Made by a program: the position numbers and the translations under genes
Part shown: positions 28,509 through 36,126 of the stretch, one piece after another
Layout: every line of letters starts with the position of its first letter
How positions within the stretch are numbered: the stretch's first letter is position 1
Source: Flavobacterium erciyesense
GTDB taxonomy: Bacteria > Bacteroidota > Bacteroidia > Flavobacteriales > Flavobacteriaceae
Assembly (NCBI RefSeq): GCF_018069925.1
Contig: NZ_JAGPXB010000012.1
Span: forward strand, 41,588 to 105,587
Direction of reading: 5' to 3'
Length of the DNA: 64,000 bases
The notes under the pieces: generated by a model
The model's input: only the letters and a program-made list of their open reading frames with translations
Databases searched by the model: none
What the model was told of the DNA's origin: nothing

Positions 28509-28643
28509 TTGAAATAATTGTTTATTAAGATTAGGGATTAATAATCCTTAAGAAGGCACTAATGTAATAAACTTTTGGTGTTATGACTTATGGATATAAC
28601 GAATAATCATTTTTTAGTAAAAGATAATAATCATGCAATTAAA

Positions 28644-28669
28644 AAGGCTCAACTAATTAGTTGAGCCTT
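28644..28669 (-). terminator. palindromic terminator-like hairpin
   Basis: Perfect 26-bp palindrome AAGGCTCAACTAA / TTAGTTGAGCCTT with A/T tracts on both sides. It directly follows (3 bp) the stop of the coiled-coil remnant read on the minus strand. Confidence 0.6.
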
Positions 28670-28671
28670 AA

Positions 28672-28803
28672 TTATAAATAAGAATTATCCCGAAGTAATT
28701 TATTGATTAGTTTTTCAAGTCGTTGCATCATTTCATCTTTCTCCTTCAGCATCCTCTCATACAAAGCAATCTTGTCATCGTATAGTTCAAAGGTATTTAA
28801 AAT
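28672..28803 (-). pseudogene. remnant of a regulator-like gene (C-terminal coiled coil)
   Basis: On the minus strand an open frame without a start reads NTFELYDDKIALYERMLKEKDEMMQ... to a stop at 28672. A tail of this type (LYERMLKEKDE..RLEKLI) is common at the C-terminus of small XRE-family regulators in this phylum; the DNA-binding part is missing. Bases 28804-29086 upstream hold no convincing gene. Confidence 0.4.
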
Positions 28804-29087
28804 TCTTTAAAAAAAATCGATTTTTGGTAAAAACAAGCTTGCTTTTGTGAGATACAATTCCCCTTAGTCGTTACGGCACAATCTATTGCTTCCTTGCATG
28901 TACTAAACAAAAATACAATTTTTCGGATAAGTATAAACTAAAATTTAAAATTATGAGTGCAATTGAATTTTCATAGCAAAAAAGAGTTGAAGGAAGTAAT
29001 TACAGACCACATTAAAACATATGCTATTTATTGTTTTGGCAGGCAAGTATCAACAAAGTTTCGGGTTTGCTCAATGATGTAAAATAA

Positions 29088-29113
29088 GAAAGCCGAGCAT
29101 TTGCTCGGCTTTC
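29088..29113 (-). terminator. strong bidirectional intrinsic terminator at the end of the cassette array
   Basis: 12-bp GC-rich stem GAAAGCCGAGCA / TGCTCGGCTTTC with a 2-base centre, 16 bp after the stop of the 246-residue membrane protein gene. Confidence 0.85.
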
Positions 29114-29129
29114 TTTGTTCGACTACTTT

Positions 29130-29870
29130 TTACTTATTTCTAATAGAGACAACTTCTATATTTATCTCTTGCCCATCTTTTAAATATCCAGGATTATACA
29201 TATCTCCACCCAATACATTTAAGCCAGACACTGAAATATCACATATTTTTGAAGAATCAATCTTAATTTTAACTGACCCCGTAGGATCTGTTACATATTG
29301 TCCTACTTTATCAAAAGTTTTCATTAAATACCCAATCCCTTCTTTTCTTACGATTACAGTATCAAATTTATTAACTCTACGTTGCTTGGTTTCTTTATCA
29401 ACTGAATTAATTGTTATAGTAATTTGATTTTCTTTTTCCTCTTCTATTTTGGCTTTTTGGTTATCCCATACCATAGCTAAAGCATTAAAACCGAGAATTG
29501 GCGTATAATAAATAACTATAAAAACATATAAGTAAGTTAATTTGTTGAATAAGAACTCTATTGAATATGTTATAAATATTAAAAATGAAATCCAAAAAGT
29601 AAGTAATATTACCGAAACAGACATATTATTTATTAAAGAAGTTTCTACTCTTGCTAATCTATTTACTTTATCACAAAACATTAAACTTAAGACAGAAGAA
29701 GTTACACTAACTATAATACAAAATGCTAAAACAACAATATTACCTGCCAATTTATAAAAATCATTTCCAAATAAATAAAAAGATATGTACCAAAAGGGAA
29801 CTAAAAATAATGAAATTGAAAGTCCTTTTATTGAAATATGTGATTCGTTTAATTCTTTTAATATTGACAT
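29130..29870 (-). CDS. hypothetical membrane protein (cassette 5, last in array)
   Basis: 246 residues from the ATG at 29870. Four hydrophobic helices lie in the first ~150 residues (LFLVPFWYISFYLF; AGNIVVLAFCIIVSV; MSVSVILLTFWISFLIFI; YVFIVIYYTPILGF). A soluble C-terminal beta-rich domain follows (ITITINSVDKETK..., VKIKIDSSKICDISVSG). A longer frame from a TTG at 29912 would overlap the repeat core GTTGGCAG and is unlikely. No family recognised. As part of a row of single genes separated by hairpin repeats it behaves like a gene-cassette cargo; a defence role for a membrane effector is only a guess. Confidence 0.6.
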   Translation of the reverse strand: MSILKELNESHISIKGLSISLFLVPFWYISFYLFGNDFYKLAGNIVVLAFCIIVSVTSSVLSLMFCDKVNRLARVETSLINNMSVSVILLTFWISFLIFITYSIEFLFNKLTYLYVFIVIYYTPILGFNALAMVWDNQKAKIEEEKENQITITINSVDKETKQRRVNKFDTVIVRKEGIGYLMKTFDKVGQYVTDPTGSVKIKIDSSKICDISVSGLNVLGGDMYNPGYLKDGQEINIEVVSIRNK

Positions 29871-29907
29871 TAATTGTGTATTTTCTGTTCGGTTCAACAA
29901 GCTGTCT

Positions 29908-30037
29908 GCCAACGTTCTGGTACTACAGCGGGTTTAGGATTAAATTAAGCCTTATTTTCGGATTTGCCAAATCATCCAAGTAAAAAACTAACTTTCCATT
30001 ATGTCTAATACCCAAATCCGTTGTAGTGGCTGTTGGC
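29908..30037 (-). repeat. 130-bp attC-like hairpin repeat A
   Basis: Ends are GCCAAC / GTTGGC, followed inward by TACTACAGCG and CGTTGTAGTG arms and further imperfect pairing, so a single strand can fold end to end. It begins 11 bp after the stop of the EEP nuclease gene (read on the minus strand) and its far end abuts the next unit. Its interior matches repeat D closely and parts of B and C. Confidence 0.8.
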
Positions 30038-30048
30038 GGTCGTTGTTT

Positions 30049-30765
30049 TTATTCACATTGTTCAATTTCACACATAATCGGCATATGGTCACTTATTTTT
30101 ATCCATCTATCAAATTGTCCAATTTCAAATTTTATTATTTTTTCGGTAAATTTTTGAGTACCAAAAATGTAATCAATATGATAAGGTCTTGTTGATTTTT
30201 TTTGAAAATGTAAAGTTGGTATAGTTTCTTTGCCGTGAAGTTCTCCTGTAAACTTGTGATAAAAACTTTCGATACCAATTTCTTTAAATTCTTTTACTAC
30301 ATCAGAGTGATTCCACCATCTGTCCCATTCGTCCCAAATTGTGTTACTATTAAAGTCTCCTGCAATAATTGACTCATTTAATTTGTCTTTATTGACTTGT
30401 AGATATTTCCATAATTGACCTATGTAACCAAAATTAGGCGAATTATTTCTGTGTGTCCAAACAGCAAGCAAGTTAAAATCCATATTTATTTTACAAGGCA
30501 AAAAATGCTTTACTGAATGGTCTTTGAATTGGTTAGACCAATCTAATTTTTCCAACTTAATCTCTGGTTTTGCAAAAATTGCTAGTCCTTTATTTTTGTT
30601 ATCTCCAATCCAAATATAATTTTCAGCCCATTCTTGATATTTTTTGTCTTTGGATTCGGATGGGTTTTCACATTCTTGAATAATATATATGTCAGCATTT
30701 AAGTCTGTAATGTTTTCAAACTTTTTCCTAAATGCTCCGTTACAATTCCAAGTTATTATTTTCAA
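30049..30765 (-). CDS. endonuclease/exonuclease/phosphatase family protein (cassette 4)
   Basis: 238 residues, no signal peptide, so cytoplasmic. EEP motifs: IITWNCNGAF at the start, the metal-binding Glu in IIQECENP, LLAVWTHRNN, AGDFNSNTIWD, and a terminal ISDHMPI. Compact EEP proteins that begin with TWNCNGAF resemble exonuclease III-type DNA enzymes. The start is a TTG at 30763-30765, forced by an in-frame stop a few codons upstream. The gene stands alone between repeats B and A, typical of a gene cassette. Possible role in DNA repair or nucleic-acid degradation; target unknown. Confidence 0.8.
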   Translation of the reverse strand: MKIITWNCNGAFRKKFENITDLNADIYIIQECENPSESKDKKYQEWAENYIWIGDNKNKGLAIFAKPEIKLEKLDWSNQFKDHSVKHFLPCKINMDFNLLAVWTHRNNSPNFGYIGQLWKYLQVNKDKLNESIIAGDFNSNTIWDEWDRWWNHSDVVKEFKEIGIESFYHKFTGELHGKETIPTLHFQKKSTRPYHIDYIFGTQKFTEKIIKFEIGQFDRWIKISDHMPIMCEIEQCE

Positions 30766-30794
30766 TTTCGTCTGTTTCGTTTTTTACTATGACG

Positions 30795-30924
30795 GCTAAC
30801 GTCCCCGCGCTACAAGTAGTTTGGGATTAAATTAAGCCCATTATTCGGATTTGCTTAATCTTCCAAATACAAAACCATATTTAAATTAAGCCTAATCCCC
30901 AAATTGCTTGTAGCGTGTGTTACC
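30795..30924 (-). repeat. 130-bp attC-like hairpin repeat B
   Basis: Ends are GCTAAC / GTTACC with inner arms CGCTACAAG / CTTGTAGCG and GGGATTA / TAATCCC. It starts 6 bp after the stop of the Abi-like gene. The two outer ends do not pair perfectly with each other, but each pairs with the far end of the gene unit it belongs to, as expected if units were joined by site-specific recombination. Confidence 0.8.
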
Positions 30925-30930
30925 TGCAGG

Positions 30931-31611
30931 TTATATATTCATTATCTTGTCAATTTTACTTTGAGTATTGTCTACCGTTTTTAGAAAATTTATTAAATCG
31001 GGATTTATCCATTCGACAAGACTGTATAGTTTTGTCCTTATATCAATTGCTTCAGAGCAATCAATATTATGAGCGTTAAAACATATTGGTTCACAGTGAT
31101 TTACTCTATTTCTGAAACTTCGTAAATCATCAAGTTTTGAGTATAGGCTTGCTCTATCTTCTACTGCGGGTTTATTTGGGAATATGTATATAGGCTGACC
31201 ACCAACTAGTGCATAATGATGTGGTAAAAAGAATGCCAACCAAAAACCAAAATTTTGATCGGATATTATTTTTCCACTTGTAATTGGAATTCCTCTCCGT
31301 GTCAAATTATTTTCTGTTTTACGGACTGAACTTCTAAGAAAATTATGAGAACTATTCAAAGAAGGATGACTCATAAAGCCAGATTTTTGATTAATTATCC
31401 AATCTGGGTCAGCAAAATGAGTTGACATTTTTAAACAAAGAGCATTTCTTAAAATAACTTCAAATTGGCTCAGAATAGGATGAAATGCTTGAGCTAATCT
31501 TATATTTGCATTATATAATCTTTTTGCTCTTTCATTATTATTCGCAGTTGCTGCTAAATAGCGATTATATCTTGGTCTCGATAAATATTTATAGCGTAAA
31601 TCTTTTTTCAT
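30931..31611 (-). CDS. Abi-like protein with HEPN RNase motif (cassette 3)
   Basis: 226 residues resembling the Abi-like/Abi_2 group: an N-terminal basic helical region, LRNALCLKMSTHF in the middle, and LDDLRSFRNRVNHCEPI with Arg167-Asn-x-Val-Asn-His172, the RxxxxH active-site motif of HEPN ribonucleases. Such proteins cause growth arrest or death of infected cells by cutting RNA. There is a normal ATG start at 31611 and a candidate promoter in the 150 bp upstream. The unit's first 16 bases (GTTACCTGCAAGTTAT on the minus strand, ending at 31776) are complementary at 15 of 16 positions to the sequence just after its stop. No antitoxin gene is adjacent. Confidence 0.75.
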   Translation of the reverse strand: MKKDLRYKYLSRPRYNRYLAATANNNERAKRLYNANIRLAQAFHPILSQFEVILRNALCLKMSTHFADPDWIINQKSGFMSHPSLNSSHNFLRSSVRKTENNLTRRGIPITSGKIISDQNFGFWLAFFLPHHYALVGGQPIYIFPNKPAVEDRASLYSKLDDLRSFRNRVNHCEPICFNAHNIDCSEAIDIRTKLYSLVEWINPDLINFLKTVDNTQSKIDKIMNI

Positions 31612-31711
31612 ATGTGTTGCAATTTAAATATTTATTTGTAAATTTGCAACATATAGACTTGATAAAGCCTCTTTCCTTCGTGGAAACGTAATTAAGTAAA
31701 AGATTAAAAAA

Positions 31712-31735
31712 AGGGTTCTTAAATTTAAGAGCCCT
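31712..31735. terminator. bidirectional terminator-like hairpin upstream of the Abi-like gene
   Basis: AGGGTTCTTAAA / TTTAAGAGCCCT stem (one wobble) flanked by A and T runs on both sides. It lies inside the cassette, between the repeat and the gene start, and would insulate the Abi-like gene from upstream transcription. Confidence 0.65.
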
Positions 31736-31770
31736 TTTTGTTTTTAGTCCCATCGTGTTGATAACTTGCA

Positions 31771-31778
31771 GGTAACGT
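31771..31778 (-). repeat. attC-like repeat C, piece left of the IS element
   Basis: GGTAACGT. GGTAAC is the outer core (GTTACC on the minus strand); ACGT is the duplicated target of the IS element. Together with 33492-33616 it rebuilds a 129-bp repeat. Confidence 0.65.
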
Positions 31779-33491
31779 CAGTCTGTGAAAAAACCTCCGT
31801 TGTATTAGCACCAAATATAGCAAAATACTTGTATAAAAAGAAGATTATTCTTATTTTTAAGAATGCAACACATCACCGGAATTTCCCGCCAACAAATTCG
31901 TTTTTCAAGTTTAGAAGACACTATAGGTCCTGATAATCAGGTACGCTTTATTGATGCCTTTGTAGAGAATATGAACCTTTCTAAGCTCGAATTTGCTATA
32001 AAAACGCTCAAGACCGAAGGTCGCCCAAGTTTCAATAGTAAAGTGTTTCTAAAAATGTATTTATACGGCTATCTTAACGGAATCAGGAGTGGTCGCAATC
32101 TAGAAAAGGAATGTTTGAGAAACATCGAAATGCAATGGCTTTTAGAAGACATTCGTCCCAATTACCACAGTATTACCGATTTCAGAAAAAACAACCCAGT
32201 TGCTTTAAAGAACACCTTCAAACTATTTGTTTCCTTCTTGAAAGAAGCCGATTTGATAGGCGGAGAAACCATTGCTATCGATGGCACCAAAAGCCGAGCC
32301 CACAATAGCAAAAAAGCCAACTTCAACCAAAAGAAAATCGACAAACACCTTGAATATATTGAAAGTAAAACCCAAGAATACCTAGACGCTTTGGAAGAAA
32401 ATGATGCTAAAGAAAACCCGGCTAAAATCCAAAACATTCAACAAAAGATAGAACGATTAAAGCAAAACAAAATCCGCTATGAATTGCTGGAAGAAAAGCT
32501 GAAAGAAAGTGGTGAACCTCAAATAAGCACCACCGATGGCGATGCCAGGGCATTGTTGGTTCAAGGGCAGGTGGTTGAAATCTCCTTCAATATGCAAGCG
32601 GCAGTAGATGCCAAACACAATCTTGTGGTGGCTACCCACACGATCAACCGTAATGATCGCAGTGCTTTATCGGCAATAGCTATCGAGGCCAAAGAGAATC
32701 TAGGGATTGACACCTATACAGCTTTAGTTGATAAAGGCTATCATAACGGGCGGGAAATGGAAGCCTGCAAACAGGCCAAGATCACTACAATTGTAGCACA
32801 GCCCGAACAAGGAAAAAGTAACGAAAACGGCACAACTACCGATTATCTAGTAGCCCAATTTAAATACGACAAAACAACCGATACCTACACTTGTCCACAA
32901 GGAGAAACACTCAAAACTACAGGAAGGTGGCACAAGAAAACTAGCTTAAAAGACAGTTATGAGTTTAAAAAATATCGAACGCCAAAATGTAAAGAATGTC
33001 CAGTAAAGCATTTATGTACCAGTAGAGCAGCAGGTCGGGAAATAGACCGCAGTCAATATGCCGATGCCGTAGAAGAAAACAACAAGCGCTATCATGAAAA
33101 TCCACAGCTCTACCGCAAGCGACAGGAAATCAACGAACATATTTTTGGCACCATCAAACGGCAATGGGGCTATAACCATACCAACTTAACGGGATTAGAA
33201 AAAGTAAATGGAGAACACAGCCTGATTATGCTGGTGTATAATATCAAACGCAGTATCAATATCCTCGGCGTTCCCGAGCTCATTGCCAAACTCAAAAAAT
33301 GGAACCCACCCTACAAGGTAAAAGTCTTGTTTTTACTAAAAATGGAGCATTTAAAGCTAAATTTAGAACACTATTTCTATCAAACTAAATTTGTAGCCTA
33401 AAAAAAACGACTCGTTAAATGTCTTCTATTTTAGTCTTGAGCAGAATTATCTAAAGATTTTGAAAGTGAAATAAGGTTTTTTCACAGCCTG
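31779..33491 (+). mobile_element. IS1182-family insertion sequence
   Basis: 1713 bp bounded by 18-bp inverted repeats CAGTCTGTGAAAAAACCT (left) and CAGGCTGTGAAAAAACCT (right, read inward), 17 of 18 matching. A 4-bp duplicated target ACGT lies on each side (31775-31778 and 33492-33495). It contains one transposase gene. The insertion lies inside attC-like repeat C, at the outer core; removing it with one ACGT copy restores a 129-bp repeat. Confidence 0.88.
31863..33401 (+). CDS. IS1182-family DDE transposase
   Basis: 512 residues, apparently intact. An N-terminal DNA-binding domain (RQQIRFSSLEDTIGPDNQVRFIDAFV) and GYLNGIRSGRNLEKEC lead into a DDE core: Asp in IAIDGTKSRA, Asp in ALVDKGYHNG and Glu in QEINEHIFGTIKRQWGY. 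A Cys-rich zinc-like insertion (CPQGE...CKECPVKHLC) precedes the Glu, as is usual in this family. A coiled-coil segment (KIQNIQQKIERLKQNK) separates the first two parts. It reads opposite to the cassette genes. Confidence 0.93.
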   Translation: MQHITGISRQQIRFSSLEDTIGPDNQVRFIDAFVENMNLSKLEFAIKTLKTEGRPSFNSKVFLKMYLYGYLNGIRSGRNLEKECLRNIEMQWLLEDIRPNYHSITDFRKNNPVALKNTFKLFVSFLKEADLIGGETIAIDGTKSRAHNSKKANFNQKKIDKHLEYIESKTQEYLDALEENDAKENPAKIQNIQQKIERLKQNKIRYELLEEKLKESGEPQISTTDGDARALLVQGQVVEISFNMQAAVDAKHNLVVATHTINRNDRSALSAIAIEAKENLGIDTYTALVDKGYHNGREMEACKQAKITTIVAQPEQGKSNENGTTTDYLVAQFKYDKTTDTYTCPQGETLKTTGRWHKKTSLKDSYEFKKYRTPKCKECPVKHLCTSRAAGREIDRSQYADAVEENNKRYHENPQLYRKRQEINEHIFGTIKRQWGYNHTNLTGLEKVNGEHSLIMLVYNIKRSINILGVPELIAKLKKWNPPYKVKVLFLLKMEHLKLNLEHYFYQTKFVA

Positions 33492-33616
33492 ACGTTCTTG
33501 CGCTTGGCGAGGTTGGGGAATAAAGATGCGAGATTTTCGGTTAATCACTTTTAATTAAGTACAAAACCAACTTTCCATTAAGCCAATTGTCCAAATCCGT
33601 TGTAGTAGATGTTGGC
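33492..33616 (-). repeat. attC-like repeat C, main part (right of the IS element)
   Basis: 125 bp. The gene-proximal end (CGTTGTAGTAGATGTTGGC) matches repeats A and D, and the other end (ACGTTCTTGCGCTTGGCG) is of a different subtype, so the two arms pair poorly. It begins 13 bp after the stop of the 304-residue protein gene. With 31771-31774 it makes 129 bp, the same size as the other three repeats. Confidence 0.7.
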
Positions 33617-33629
33617 GGTTAGCTTTTTC

Positions 33630-34544
33630 TTATGCCAAATAGAGTTTAACTTTCGAACTTATTGATTGTAGATTCGAAAGATATGATTCCATGACATTAA
33701 AATGCTTTTCTGTTATTGATTCCATATCTATGAATGCACTGTTAACTTGATTACCAATATCATTAATTTCAATCGCGTTCAAATCTTCCGGCACATATTC
33801 AAATGCGATATTAATTAAAGGTACAACGAACTCAGAATTCAATTTTGATCTGTCTTTTAATCCATTGTTATCGATAATCGACGTATCTTGGGACGTCTTC
33901 AAAATCAATTCAGTATATCTCGGCATAAATTTATCATCGTCGTGAAATTTCCATTTCTTTACACCCTCGTCTATAATAATTGATTCCGCCCTAACATTAC
34001 AAATTGAAAAATACTTTGTATAAAGAAGTTGACGATATAAATAGAATTTACTTTCATGATAATTATATTTTTTCAAGTATGATCTAACTTCATCTCTTAA
34101 CGACTCTCTAAAATCATAAAGTGTGTATAATGATGTCATCAAATTATTTATATTACTAATAGCCTCAATATTATTAAAACCAGCATTTTTATATAAATAT
34201 TTGACATTTATAAATTGTAGAAAATCAACTTGAATGGCAGAATGAAATATTAATTTGAAATCTTTATTGACAATATAACTTTGTAAATCAATAATTTGTT
34301 TTTCAATAGCACTATTTAATTCTATTAGACTATTTTTGAATAATTGAACTTCTGAATTTTGAATGTTTAAATCTTCTGTATTTCTATCAATCTTCTCCTT
34401 TTTATAAATTCTTTCCGCAAGATAAAATGCAAGAAATATACTCGCAGTACTGATAACTAAAGAACTAATTAACGAAAACCAATCAAACCAATTGGGAGTA
34501 GCTTGACTAAATTCTCCAAATTGAAAATTAAAGAATGAATTCAT
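33630..34544 (-). CDS. hypothetical protein with one N-terminal membrane helix (cassette 2)
   Basis: 304 residues from an ATG. One membrane helix at about 20-45 (WFSLISSLVISTASIFLAFYLAERIY) is followed by a long helical cytoplasmic part rich in Asn, Ile and charged residues (LFKNSLIELNSAIEKQIIDLQSYIV...). No catalytic motif recognised. Membrane-anchored helical proteins are frequent in anti-phage gene sets, but nothing in the sequence proves that here. It occupies its own unit between repeats D and C, transcribed in the same direction as the other four. Confidence 0.6.
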   Translation of the reverse strand: MNSFFNFQFGEFSQATPNWFDWFSLISSLVISTASIFLAFYLAERIYKKEKIDRNTEDLNIQNSEVQLFKNSLIELNSAIEKQIIDLQSYIVNKDFKLIFHSAIQVDFLQFINVKYLYKNAGFNNIEAISNINNLMTSLYTLYDFRESLRDEVRSYLKKYNYHESKFYLYRQLLYTKYFSICNVRAESIIIDEGVKKWKFHDDDKFMPRYTELILKTSQDTSIIDNNGLKDRSKLNSEFVVPLINIAFEYVPEDLNAIEINDIGNQVNSAFIDMESITEKHFNVMESYLSNLQSISSKVKLYLA

Positions 34545-34580
34545 ATTATCTCTTTAGTATTTACGTTCTTTAAAATTACC

Positions 34581-34711
34581 GCCAATGTTCTGGTACTACA
34601 GCGTCTTTGGTACTAAATTAAGCCCTATTCTCGGATTTACCAAATCATCCCAAATACAAAAACAACTTCCCATTAAGCCTATTGCCCAAATCCGTTGTAG
34701 TGGCTATTGGC
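34581..34711 (-). repeat. 131-bp attC-like hairpin repeat D
   Basis: Ends GCCAAT / ATTGGC, inner arms TACTACAGCG / CGTTGTAGTG, starting 11 bp after the stop of the Mrr-like nuclease gene. Nearly the same sequence as repeat A over its whole length. Confidence 0.8.
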
Positions 34712-34722
34712 AGAAGTAATTT

Positions 34723-35682
34723 TTAAGGTTTTGAATATGGTTCTTTGTCAATTATTGCTTTTCTTATTTTTGCTTTAAAATATTGTGTCAAGTCTTTTTC
34801 ATTTTCAAGAATATTAATAAATTCTTCAAGGTCAGTTAGCACTAAAATGGCTTTATTAACTAATGCTTCTTTACTTGCAATAATTCCTGAATCTGAAAAA
34901 CCTGATGCAGAAATAAAAATTCCTTGCGCACTTGTTCTGTGATAAATTCTTCCTAAATGTGCAAAAATATCCTCACTTCCAATTTTGTCTTTTTTCCATT
35001 TCATTTCAACCAAATAAATTTGGTTATCAATTTCTATTACTCCATCAATTTGTTCAATAATTCCTTCACCATTATCTCCTTTGCGAGCAAATGCTTCTCT
35101 AACAAGTATTCCGTAAATGGAAAAAAGTGAATTTAAAACACCTTCTAATTTTTTACCTCTTTCTTGGGGATTAGTTATACTGAAAAGACCATAAAAATCT
35201 TTTTTAGTTAATTCAATCTGTTCAGTTCGCTTTTTTATTTCTGCAACTTTTTTATTATAATCTTCACTATGTTTTGCTTGTGCATTTTCTTTTTCCTGTT
35301 TCATTCTTGTAAATGTATCTTTTACGTTTACAATATTTCTAATTTCTGCAACAAGTCCTTTTGCTTTATATTGGTCCGTTTCCCAACAATTAGTAAATGA
35401 TTCAAATTCTACAACACGTTTTAAAAGTTCCCTTCTTTCTCGAATGTAAGCATCTGTTTTTTCATTTATTCTTGTTAGAATAGTTCTGGCAATTTCATAT
35501 TTATTAATACTATCCTTATTAGAATCTAGTTTATCAGAAAGGTCTTTAAGCAATTTATCTGCAATTCCTGCACCACGAAAAAATAAAATCACCGATTTTT
35601 TTGAACGGTTCAAGATGGGTATAGTTTCAACAAGAAGCTCAAAGAGTTCTGGTGGATAATGAAATGTGTCGGTTTGATTCAT
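34723..35682 (-). CDS. restriction-endonuclease-like (Mrr-type) protein (cassette 1, first in array)
   Basis: 319 residues from the ATG at 35682; a longer frame from TTG 35712 would overlap the recombination core GTTGGCAG and is less likely. The N-terminal ~170 residues are helical and coiled (RERRELLKRVVEFES; KKVAEIKKRTEQIELTKKD). The C-terminal part is an Mrr-like PD-(D/E)XK domain: Glu in RGKKLEGVLN, Asp in QIDGVIEI, Glu-x-Lys in YLVEMKWKK, and a following helix (IFAHLGRIYHRTSAQGIFIS). All catalytic positions appear intact. Probably a DNA-cutting defence protein, perhaps against modified DNA. The unit's first 14 bases pair at 12 positions with the sequence before repeat D. Confidence 0.78.
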   Translation of the reverse strand: MNQTDTFHYPPELFELLVETIPILNRSKKSVILFFRGAGIADKLLKDLSDKLDSNKDSINKYEIARTILTRINEKTDAYIRERRELLKRVVEFESFTNCWETDQYKAKGLVAEIRNIVNVKDTFTRMKQEKENAQAKHSEDYNKKVAEIKKRTEQIELTKKDFYGLFSITNPQERGKKLEGVLNSLFSIYGILVREAFARKGDNGEGIIEQIDGVIEIDNQIYLVEMKWKKDKIGSEDIFAHLGRIYHRTSAQGIFISASGFSDSGIIASKEALVNKAILVLTDLEEFINILENEKDLTQYFKAKIRKAIIDKEPYSKP

Positions 35683-35707
35683 TTTAGTTTTTTCTGGTAT
35701 TATTTCT

Positions 35708-35713
35708 GCCAAC
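35708..35713 (-). other. outer boundary core (GTTGGC) of the cassette array
   Basis: GTTGGCAG on the minus strand, the same core as the end of repeat A, immediately before the first cassette gene and not attached to a full repeat. It would be the attachment-site side of the array (attI analogue) if the units are site-specifically integrated. Confidence 0.5.
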
Positions 35714-35732
35714 TAGTGGATAGTTCTGATAA

Positions 35733-35784
35733 AATCAGACCTATCACACCAAATTTAGAAAGATAGGTCTGACTGCGGTCAGAC
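35733..35784 (-). promoter_or_regulatory. dyad-symmetric operator/promoter candidate ahead of the cassette array
   Basis: AATCAGACCTATC (35733-35745) and GATAGGTCTGACT (35762-35774) form a 13-bp inverted repeat (12 matches). The minus-strand -7-like box TAAATTTG (35750-35757) lies exactly between the arms. A second hairpin GTCTGAC/GTCAGAC overlaps at 35767-35784. This is the form of a repressor-controlled promoter reading into the array. The rest of 35785-36126 contains only a weak 74-codon frame. Confidence 0.45.
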
Positions 35785-36126
35785 TTTGTTTCAGATCAAA
35801 TGTATAAATATTTTTTTACAAATCATCAAATGGACTTTTTATCTGCTGAATACTTTTCGTACTTACATAAGTATAAATTTCAGTTGTTTTACTACGATTA
35901 TGATCCGGTAATTCTTGTATATATCTTCGAACTGAGCTTAGTATATACATCCTTTTTGGTTAAATTACTGAAAGTTCATTTCGATAATTTATATTCAATA
36001 ACTAACGTACAAAACCCTTTCTAAAATTCTTTACGGTTTTCCAAATAGGCAATAAAAAAAATGCCTAAGCATCTTTTTATTTCATTTTTTTTATCCGTTA
36101 TAGTTCTCTATCTGTGTTTACTTATT

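Noticed and set aside
29908..34711. CRISPR array
   Set aside because: Repeats are ~130 bp and about 0.7-1 kb apart (repeats C and D; ~2.7 kb where the IS lies) with genes between them, not short repeats with spacers; no cas genes.
35800..36024. 74-codon plus-strand frame upstream of the cassette array
   Set aside because: Aromatic-rich composition typical of chance AT-rich frames; no supporting signal.
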